Below are positions 55,751 to 64,000 of a DNA stretch of 64,000 bases, piece after piece. Position numbers and translations under genes: made by a program. Origin of the DNA: Nemertoderma westbladi (taxonomy: Eukaryota > Xenacoelomorpha > Nemertodermatida > Nemertodermatidae); the NCBI GenBank assembly GCA_032718475.1, contig JAUCBJ010006637.1:1-64000 (forward strand), in the 5' to 3' direction. Every line of letters begins with the position of its first letter. Within the stretch, counting starts at the first letter, position 1. A model generated the notes under the pieces. It worked only from the letters and a program-made list of their open reading frames with translations, was not told the origin of the DNA and searched no databases.

Positions 55751-56626
55751 ATGCCTCCCAAGAGTCTCGACCACCGAATGGATGCACTTGAACGCACACT
55801 ACTCCAAATCTCCACGAACCTGAGCGGTATCAACTCCCAACTAAACCCTTCCGACGGCTCCCCGTCCCTTACCAAAGCTCTAGCTGATCTCAAACACGAA
55901 AACAATATGTTGCGCTCTGAGAATGCCGAGCTCGCTAAACAGATTCAAGAGTCCAACTTGAAGATCGCCAAGGTTGAATATGCAAATGATGAGCTCGCCC
56001 AATACGGGCGGCGTTCCAACGTTTTAATCCACGGTGTCGTTGAAAAGAATCGCATGGACGACGAAGTTATGATTAAGAAAATTATGACTATCTGTTCAAT
56101 TGATCAATCAGAAATAGATGTTTGGCACCGACTCGGTCGTCCATTGCAAAATAAACCTCGGCCGATCGTTGTTAGATTTATTCGTCACTCAACACGTTTC
56201 CAGGTTTTCGCACATAAAGGAGAATTCGACAAAGGAACTTACCCTACGGACCATTTGACACCATTACGAGCAGCCCTACTTGGAGAGACGATAAAGTTAA
56301 AGAAGAATGGTGAAGTTTTTGCTGCGTATTCATACAACGGTACAATCCAAATACGGTTGTCCAAGGATTCCCAGCCAGTTGCTATAGCTTCCAACGCTGA
56401 CATCGAGAAAATTCGTAACCAATCGTCGCGCCCAAGTAGGCCTATGCCGAACTCAAAAAAGAGAGTAACCAACCCTACCTCATCCCCAAGACAAACCAGA
56501 AGTCTGACTAGATCCGACCCATCTGCTCGCCCCAACTCATCGCCGTCCAAATCTTACTATTCTCCACTAAATGACAACCCCCAATCAATATACGATGACT
56601 ACGAGAGCGGAGACCAAACGATATGA
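55751..56626 (+). CDS. LINE ORF1 protein
   Basis: 291 codons. The N-terminal half is a probable coiled coil (about residues 5-85: DALERTLLQISTNLSGI, LADLKHENNMLRSENAELAKQI). It is followed by the AQYGRRSNVLIHGV motif and a region with WHRLGRP and RPIVVRF. This resembles the RNA-recognition part of LINE-1 ORF1-like proteins, which coat the element RNA and act as nucleic-acid chaperones. The C-terminus is Ser/Pro/Arg-rich and disordered. It sits 190 bp ahead of the ORF2 open frame. No internal damage. Confidence 0.85.
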   Translation: MPPKSLDHRMDALERTLLQISTNLSGINSQLNPSDGSPSLTKALADLKHENNMLRSENAELAKQIQESNLKIAKVEYANDELAQYGRRSNVLIHGVVEKNRMDDEVMIKKIMTICSIDQSEIDVWHRLGRPLQNKPRPIVVRFIRHSTRFQVFAHKGEFDKGTYPTDHLTPLRAALLGETIKLKKNGEVFAAYSYNGTIQIRLSKDSQPVAIASNADIEKIRNQSSRPSRPMPNSKKRVTNPTSSPRQTRSLTRSDPSARPNSSPSKSYYSPLNDNPQSIYDDYESGDQTI

Positions 56627-56814
56627 AACTCAGGAATACCAACAAACGTTCTCCTGCCGAGCTTTACTGCTCACTACTGATATACGGTACACTATTTTTC
56701 GCAATATGATGTGTTAATTGGAACGTAATACTGTAATAACTTAAATTCAAGGCTGTATCAACATACTGTAGTAAATAGGTTTTTTTCAATAAAATAGTAC
56801 GGTAATTTGACTGG

Positions 56815-59800
56815 TGACAACGGCAGTCGCAATATTTTGCCTGCAGTGTTAAATCTGTAGCCAAAATATCCTCCCTCCCCCAAGCACCAACCCCTTGCTG
56901 TGCGTTTTGCTTTACAGCTTTCAATATAACTGACCCCCATTTTATATGTAGCCTATGCCAATCAATATTTCACGTGCCGTGTGGCTCACACTTAAGCACA
57001 CACGATTTAACAAATCAAACTAGTCTAAATGAACTATGCATTTTTTGTAAAACCGAAACTTTTCCTTTTTATAATATTAATAATGATGATGAAGATATTT
57101 TTTCCCCAAATTTCACACCAACTGTACCACCTAACGAATTTTTGTTCTTAAACCAAACATTCTCTAATATTGATACGGACCAAAACTTAACTAAAATGAC
57201 TTTTGACAAAGGACCGCTCACACCTGAATATTTTCAGTCTGAATTCAATTCCCCCACAACCTCAAACAAAAAGTCATTTTCAGTCTTTCACTTAAACTGC
57301 TGCAGCCTACCTTTTAATTTCGATTCGATCGACACCTTTCTCCAAACTCTAAATTTTAAATTTGACATACTAACCTTTACCGAGACCTTTTTTAATGCCG
57401 ATTCCCCATTAGGTCTTTTTAAATTTCATGGTTATCATGATAAACCAATTCTTTGCAATAGGCAGACTGGAAATACCAGACGCGGTGGTACTGCTATTTA
57501 TGTGAGCGACACTTTGGAAATGGCCGAATGTCCCGAGTTCCAGATTGCAGGCCTTGAAAATTCATGGATTAAAATCGCCAGACCTGGATTCAAATCTATT
57601 ACAATAGGCACGATTTACCGCACCGATGCTATTTCACCAGCTGACTTCAACATTTTACTTAACTCTACACTTAACAAACTTACAAACAAAAACTTAGATA
57701 CTATTATTACTGGAGATATTAATATTGACCTACTGAAAACTAAAAACACACAGAAGGATTACATTAACTTGCTAAATTCTTACGGTTTTATACAAATACT
57801 CAATCACCCAACTCGAATTGATCCTAAACATAATTCTGAAACCCTCCTCGATCATATAATCACAAACATAAACTCCTCTGTCTCTAATGCGGGCTCATTC
57901 AATTGTAAAATTGGAAACTCCGACCACCAAGCCACCTTCATAGTCATACAAAAGTTTAATTGTATTTTTAACGAACCCAAACCACGCACTACCTTTGACT
58001 TTTCTAAATTTAATGAACGCGCCTTTCTTCAGGACATTAAGACAGACACTATCTGGACTTACACCGACAATGCTATACCTCTCCGCACTAAATTCGACAC
58101 TTTTCACAAAGACCTCACAAGAATTTGTACATCACATTTACCGACGAAACCGCTTACTCATAAGACTCGGCCCCTTAAACCGTGGCTATCTGAAAACTTA
58201 CTAAAATCTATTCGGACAAAGGACAAACTATACCGTAACTACCTGAAAAACCGAACCGACACCAACCGACAACTCTTTACTTCATACCGCAACCGTTTAA
58301 CCTCCACTCTTAGGGCCGCTGAAAAAAACTTTTTTTCCCAACAATTTGACCGTAACTCCAACAACATCCGCAAGACTTGGTCCATTATTAATTCCGCCCT
58401 GCACAAATCGTCTTCCAAATGTTCTCCTAAAAAATTGATTATTAAAACAAACAATGAAACTCAAATCATTTCAGATCCTAAAGAAATAGCAGAAAAATTT
58501 AACAGTCACTTTGCAACGGTTGGATCGTCATTACAGAACACGCTAACCCAGAGGCCTACCTCCTCCCCCCTACGTCATATTTCTCACACCCGCGCGAATT
58601 CATTTTGCCTCTCTGAAACCTCTCCAATTGAGATCCAATACAAAATTCTCAACCTAAAATTAAATTGTAGCTCCAATGACCCTTTTCCACCAAAACTCAT
58701 ACGACTGGCTGCTGAACCTCTTTCTTACCATTTATACAATCTTTTTAATCTTTCTATTGTCCGCGGTTTCTTTCCGGATTCCTTAAAAACTGCCAAAGTG
58801 ATTCCAATTTACAAATCCGATGATATAACTGATCCCAACAATTACCGCCCCATATCTCTCTTACCCATTATCAGTAAAATTCTAGAACAAATTCTTAACG
58901 ACCAATTGCAAACATACCTTATAAAATACAACATTATTTCCATATCTCAATATGGTTTCCGCAATAAGACTTCTACTTCGCACGCCTTACTCTCCATCAC
59001 TGAAAAAATATATGCCATGCTTGATTCCCACCAATCAATTTGTGCCGTATATATTGATCTTAAAAAAGCCTTTGACACCGTGGACCACAAGATTCTTATA
59101 CGGAAGCTTGAAGCCTACGGTGTCAGGGGCCCCCCATTACATCTCTTCTCTGACTTTCTTGCTAATCGTAACCAATTTGTTTCGATTGACAGCATCCACT
59201 CAACCCTTCAACCCATAAATTGCGGCGTCCCACAAGGCTCTGTTTTGTCCCCCACTTTATTTATAATTTTTATTAATGACCTTCCAAACGTGACTAACTT
59301 ACTGACCACACTATTTGCCGACGACACGACGTTACTCAACTCGCACACCAATATTCAGACCCTTCTCAATGACACAAACAATGAACTCACCAAACTAAAC
59401 AGTTGGCTAATAGAAAATAAACTAATACTCAATTTAAAAAAAACCGAATATACTCTATTTACAAACCGTATCTTAAATAATGACAATCGTTTACCCACAA
59501 TCGAAATTAATAACTCCTCTATACAAATTACCGACAACACAAAATTACTAGGCATCTGGCTTGATTCAAAACTCAGGTGGAAAACACACATAAATTATAT
59601 CCTTAAAAAAATCTCTCAATCTTCTGGAATATTTTACAAGCTACGCCATATTTTTCCCTTACACATTCTCAGGACACTCTACTTCACCCTAATTCACCCA
59701 TACATCAACTACGGCATTATTCTATGGGGCAGCTCCAATAAATCGATACTCAAACCTTTACGCATTAAAATTAATAAACTGATACGGTGCATTACATTCT

Positions 59801-60156
59801 CCCACTATCAATCGTCCGCGTTACCACTTTACAAAGAACTAAAAATTTTACCTCTTAACAAACTATACGATCTCACTGTCGCCAACTTTATGTACGATAT
59901 TCATTCTCACACAATCTCAACCTCCTCCACGCTAGGCAAACTTTTCAGCAAACGTTCCATTTCACACAACTACAATACTCGTTCTTCTGTCCGAGGTGAT
60001 TATACAACCCCGCTTTTCAGGCTTACCTCCTCCCAACGTTCCGTGAGTTTTCGAGGTCCTGCCATCTGGAACTCTGTGCCACTTGACATTAGGATAAAAA
60101 AATCAAAACCATCGTTTTCTGCTTTCTATAAAAAATTCTTATTCTCGACTTGTTAA
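56815..60156 (+). CDS. LINE ORF2: PHD-type zinc finger, endonuclease, reverse transcriptase
   Basis: The frame is open from 56815 to the stop at 60154-60156, but its first ATG is at 57196. Upstream of that ATG it encodes a Cys4-His-Cys3 pattern: C-x2-C (56899, 56908), C-x2-C (56947, 56956), H-x2-C (56971, 56980), C-x2-C (57037, 57046), with PHD-like spacing. The AP-type endonuclease follows: FHLNCCSL, FTETFF, GTIYR, TGDINID, LLDHIITN, SDHQ. Then the reverse transcriptase: IPIYKSDD, NYRPISLLP, YIDLKKAFDTVDH (near 59050-59085), GVPQGSVLSP, LFADDTTLL (near 59311-59336). The protein nicks target DNA and copies the element RNA. Translation of the PHD part would need a non-AUG start, reinitiation after ORF1, or splicing. 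Confidence 0.88.
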
Positions 60157-60420
60157 TTCTTTGACCCCAATAAAACCGCCAAAAGGAATATTGATTGACT
60201 TTTCACTCAGTGCCAATCTATATAAAAAAAATACACCAGCAAACGCACCCCCCCCCCCCCCCCCCCTCTCCTACTGCCAATGGAACCATCGCCCTCACGG
60301 CACTAGCTTTCTGCTATTAGTTTGGGCGATGCTTCACAATATTTAAAATACAATATGTTTTTTTCTGTGCAATATTAACAGTGGCACAAGGAATGAATAA
60401 ACTTGAAACTTGAAACTTGA

Positions 60421-60878
60421 ATTAGTTAGTATGCGTTCTAACCTAGTAGTACGACTTATTCTTTCAAAGGGGGTTTACCTCACAGCACTTGAAGCCCCTA
60501 CGTTCCTAACTAGCACTTTATCAGACAGATGCTCTACACACACTGCAATCCGTTCAGACTTAACAACAGTTAGACAACAGTCAAGCCTACAAATTATCTG
60601 TACAATCTGAGCAGGCTTACACGCCTTCTGCTCAATATTGGCCTACAAATAAATAAAACTTGACAGAAATAAGTAAAATCTTAATAAAAAACCAGGGCGG
60701 GCCCTCCCTGATTCAATATTAAGGCCTACCGGTATATAATTATCAAATCGAATAATACTGCTATACCTGTACTGCTGTAGGTACTGGTCCGGGTGGTTAG
60801 GTAGTCAGGCCTACTGGGTACCGGTTGCCGGTACTTCAGCTTTATTGCCTACTGCAATACAGAAGAAATATCCGTTAT
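60421..60878 (-). other. Leader of copy C, outer part
   Basis: Remainder of the retrotransposon leader between the LINE and the 5' LTR, with one unit of the leader duplication (60421-60620). The bases next to the LTR on the minus strand are ATAACGGATA, with no TGG-type primer binding site. Confidence 0.75.
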
Positions 60879-62017
60879 TGTTCGCGCTTTCAGACCTTTA
60901 GCAGTTTAACCTGCCAAATTAGGATGTCTTCTAGAAAATAGATAGTCTTTAGCCTACGACAAATATTTGATACACTACATTAGCCGAAACCAGTCTATGC
61001 GCGATCATTCACCCGCTGGATATACCCGGGAGACTGGATTCGGAAGCCTAATCGTATTGCGGGATAGGCCTACTGTATTATTCGACTGATCTTAATATAT
61101 AGAATCTCTGACAAATATTATTCACTTTCGGGAAATATTAACAGTTCCTTTAGGACGTGGCGCTCTAAATATATAAACAGAGTTATGACTTAAACCAGAC
61201 GCAACGGGATGGCTATAGATTCACGTATATGGCGCATTCTTTAGGAGATGCTTCGTTATCAATCACAATCATACACAATGCTGCACAATGCTGCGCACCA
61301 ATCTGCCGACCTTCACTAATTTTAGTCACATACAAAGAGAATAACAGACAATACATGTAGGGCCTATAAAATAGCATTAGATTCACTTCAAACCACTTAA
61401 TGTAAGTCGCAATCGTTATATGTATCCGGTCTCTCTAACCTTTAGTATATCAAGAAGATTGGGGTGTCTGATTGTTTATCAGTATTCCAAATATAATATT
61501 TCATCAACAAATATAATGAATAACCGACAGCAAAGCAGTAATGTTAAGGTATGAATGATTATGAGTGACTGAGATAACGGATATACGTTCTATAATTAAG
61601 CCTACTAATGTTGATGCTAAAGACTGAAACACGGAGGTTCCACGCCGGTGTTGTAGGCTGTGGAAGAAATCACATACTGACTCACTTCCCTAGTTTCTAT
61701 ATACCATCTCCAACACAGAGGCAAAAAACGCTCTGATTGGTCGACCGAACAAAGAGAGAACAAAGAACAAAGAGATGTTCTATGTGGCAATATCAGCTGT
61801 TAGCCGTCGTCATGGTATCTACACTGTTTCAAGAGGATCCGGCTTATTGCGTCATAGAATTGCTAATCATGTCCGCTAAAGTACACATACAGAAGAAATG
61901 GCTTTTATGTCTTCTAAAACAACAATACAGTAAGGACACGGCCTTTTATGCCGGTTAAACCAACTACAGAGTACTTTACGGGGAAAATAACCGGCTAATT
62001 ACGCAAAAGCCTTTACA
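60879..62017 (-). repeat. 5' LTR of copy C
   Basis: 1139 bp, differing from 44596-45733 by about five substitutions and one single-base indel by eye. Followed by the second copy of the target duplication AGCAG (62018-62022). Confidence 0.95.
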
Positions 62018-62039
62018 AGCAGAGTAGCTTAACCTATTA

Positions 62040-62900
62040 AATAATAGGGTTTTCAGGTCGCTGATCATGATAAAACTTGTTAAAAACATTTTTTGGAAAA
62101 GCAACCATCATTTTTTGTGCTATTTTGGTCCCCCAGTATGAAAAGTACAAGTAAAAAAATGTCAACATAAAAAATTTGTGTTTGGTTTGATAATTCTGAA
62201 CGTATGTGTTTTCGAGGTCGCTGATTACGATGAAACTAGTTATAAATATTTCTGGTAATGCAAACCCAATTTTGGTGCTATTCTAGTGCCCCAGAACGAA
62301 AATTACAAGTAGCACAAACTTATAAACTGTCAAATTATGCCTATGATTTGGTAATTCTGAAGCTATACTGGTTTTCAAGGTAGCTGATCACGATATAACA
62401 CGTTACAAATCATTCGTGGTAATGCAACTGTCAATTTTGGTGCTTTTCTGTTGGGACGAAAATTACAAGTAGCAAACATTTCAAATTGCAAAAAGCGAAT
62501 TTGGTTGGATAATACGATATTTTTGAGTGTCATATTCGTGATCAGTGTCCCAAAAAACCCATAATGTCTAAAATTCAGGTTGATTTGGTAATGATTTTTG
62601 GTTATCCAACTTTTGCTACTTGTATTTTTCGTGCCGCACATTCACACATATCGAAAAAATTGTTTTAATTCGTGATCAGCATTCCAAAAAAACCATATGT
62701 TCATAAAATCAATTTAATTTTGTGGTGATTTTTCATTATCATATTTACACTACGATTTTTTTTCGTGCCCCAAAGGGCACATTCAAAATTACCAAAAATT
62801 TTCTAGAATGTTATATTTGAGTTCAATATTTGTGATCAGTGTCCAAAAAAACCGCTATATATAGCGCAAAAAATTAATTTTAGTGAATTATAAAAACATT
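62040..62900. repeat. Degenerate ~165-bp tandem repeat, locus 2
   Basis: Same repeat series as 17150-17830, with about five units. The GGTTTTC.AGGTCGCTGATC-like segment recurs near 62050, 62210 and 62370, and diverged GTGATCAG forms near 62535, 62670 and 62835. The segment with TCATAAAATCAATTT and GTGGTGATTTTTCATT is about 80% alike between loci by eye. No gene seen. Confidence 0.7.
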
Positions 62901-62968
62901 TGAAAATTTTAGCACGAAAAATACCTGAGATGGATGCCAGAAAGGGGCCACATCAAAAAATTAACATT

Positions 62969-63145
62969 GGTTGCGAGAAAAGGGACCTGCGTTTTTAATT
63001 TTTTGTATAAACTCTCATAACTTTTTAACGAAAAACGATATGAAAAAACTAGTTCGATATTCGGAAAGCGCAGAATATTCTGCATCTAATAGGCCTAAAA
63101 ACGCAAAATCGACCATGTGGTCCCCAGGTCCCTTTTCTCGCAACC
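62969..63145. repeat. Short inverted-repeat element (MITE-like)
   Basis: 177 bp with a perfect 21-bp inverted repeat at its ends, starting GGTTGCGAGAAAAGGGACCT at 62969 and reverse-complemented at 63125-63145. It has an internal perfect palindrome GCAGAATATTCTGC (63070-63083). No flanking target duplication is evident. A third copy of the 21-bp motif is at 44327-44347, in the left flank of copy C. Confidence 0.65.
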
Positions 63146-63152
63146 AGCCACA

Positions 63153-63894
63153 AATACTGTACTTTTATCTTTGGAACAAAGAACGGGGACCCTCTCGGAA
63201 ACAAAGATACTGTAGGGGGGAAACTGGACGCAATAAAAATGAATCCCTCTCCAGGGGAAATTCGATGGAAATAACAGATGATTACTCTCAAAAATAAATA
63301 ATAATACCGTTTTATAGCGCCAAATTAAATATTGCAAATCTACAATAGCTTTTGTCATGTATGTTTGTGTTATTTAATTGTGTTATTTAATTGTGTTATT
63401 TAATTGTTCATTTTAATGTTATACTTTGAGCACAATTAAACAAATACAGTACCAATACAGGTTGTGCAGCGGTCAGGCAGTGCTGCAGTCAGACAGTGCA
63501 GGCCTATATTCTGATATTACAGTATTACTTCAACCAAAATCAAAACACTTGTAAAGAAAATACAGGAATATCACTAGGCCAAAGCCTGAAAGCAGTAAAG
63601 GCAAAAGGCTACAGGACTGCGCTCGTCCTTTAGTACCGGTACCGTACTGGTCTGGTCACCAATGTTATTAATAATTAATAATTACGAATTTGGAATGTGT
63701 ACTAAATTTCATGCAAGTCCTTTCAGCCTTTGGTGTTTGGTAAACAAAACAATGCTGCAATGTCTATAACAGTAATAAAGCAATACCAAACCAATTAGCC
63801 AATGGCAGAATTGAGTTCACTACAGCACTAGCGAATTCAGATGAAGGCAAGGACTACTATACTACAGGACTGACTCACTATGGCTACTACTAGG
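63153..63894. other. Intergenic, no gene seen
   Basis: AT-rich sequence with a tandem GTTATTTAATT repeat (three units near 63368-63405). Small overlapping open frames have no recognisable motif. Confidence 0.45.
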
Positions 63895-64000
63895 ATCGGC
63901 ATGCTGCATTGCAGCTGCATTTTTAAGAATGCTGTGCCGGCTTATCGACAAAATTGCACCGCCACAACTCCCTATCACCCATGACATTTGCTAGATCATC
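63895..64000 (-). mobile_element. 3' end of a second RTE-like LINE copy, leaving the window
   Basis: Starts ATCGGCATGCTGCATTGCAG and follows 9239 onward with only two visible substitutions over 106 bases. It has the same minus-strand orientation. The coding part would lie beyond the right edge. Confidence 0.9.

Larger units (their letters stand above)
55570..60420 (+). mobile_element. CR1-like LINE, apparently full length, inserted in the leader of copy C
   Basis: 4.85-kb non-LTR element in the opposite orientation to its host. It is bounded by ATTAG at 55565-55569 and 60421-60425, and the empty site can be read from the neighbouring leader unit at 55258. It ends in ACTTGAA-type repeats after AATAAA instead of poly-A. 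ORF1 and ORF2 are both open. A C19 tract (60248-60266) sits in the 3' UTR. The clade (CR1/L2/Crack-like) is inferred from motif wording. Confidence 0.9.
44596..62017 (-). mobile_element. BEL/Pao retrotransposon, copy C (non-autonomous, carries a nested LINE)
   Basis: Complete element with two LTRs and a 5-bp target duplication. On the minus strand: 5' LTR 60879-62017, leader (split by the LINE at 55570-60420), gag from 53707, reduced pol to 49014, 3' region, extra ORFs 46205-47333, 3' LTR 44596-45733. LTRs differ by about five substitutions and one indel by eye, so the insertion is young. RT, RNase H and integrase are deleted, so movement would have required enzymes from another element. Confidence 0.92.

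Noticed and set aside
56880-56925. Splice acceptor-like TTTTGCTTTACAG before LINE ORF2
   Set aside because: It falls inside the PHD-type zinc finger coding stretch; use of it would remove the first Cys pair.

Overview
The window looks like repeat-dense nuclear DNA of an animal, most plausibly a marine invertebrate. It holds one metazoan-type EF-1alpha gene with a eukaryotic promoter (YY1-like, CRE-like, TATA and pyrimidine-tract motifs). Everything else is transposable elements, minisatellites or AT-rich intergenic DNA. I cannot assign a phylum from sequence alone. The frequent TAGGCCTA and TACCGGTA palindromes and the BEL/Pao, RTE-like and CR1-like elements would suit an invertebrate deuterostome, but that is weak inference.

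Layout. 1-4.5 kb: dispersed repeats in two or three copies, with poly-C/poly-G tracts and an 8-bp (GAACGACA)n tail. 4.5-10.74 kb: a large 23-bp minisatellite in two sequence domains, split by a 5'-truncated RTE-like LINE on the minus strand. 12.05-14.04 kb: an intronless EF-1alpha gene with its own promoter. 15-18.7 kb: two copies of a tRNA-derived SINE and a degenerate ~165-bp tandem repeat. 18.79-21.06 kb: a 14-bp minisatellite with a ~500-bp higher-order period.

21.06-62.02 kb is almost entirely one BEL/Pao LTR-retrotransposon family in three copies. Copy A (plus strand, 21058-36602) has two 1218-bp LTRs and a 2624-codon gag-pol frame broken only by a TGA near its end. Copy B (minus strand, 36603-44157) is truncated and internally deleted. 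Copy C (minus strand, 44596-62017) has two ~1139-bp LTRs and a 5-bp target duplication (AGCAG). B and C lack reverse transcriptase through the same deletion junction, so they look like a non-autonomous lineage that A-like elements would have to mobilise. All three carry an eroded extra coding region between pol and the 3' LTR. C's leader was later hit by a complete CR1-like LINE (55570-60420, target duplication ATTAG) with ORF1 and ORF2 both open. A PHD-type zinc finger is encoded at the start of the ORF2 frame, upstream of any ATG.

62-64 kb holds a second locus of the ~165-bp repeat, a short inverted-repeat element, and the 3' end of a second copy of the RTE-like LINE leaving the window.

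The observations I rate highest are the extra ORFs behind pol, the dense series of 5' splice-site consensus sequences in the gag-protease coding region, the shared deletion that defines the B/C lineage, and the ATG-less PHD extension of the LINE ORF2.
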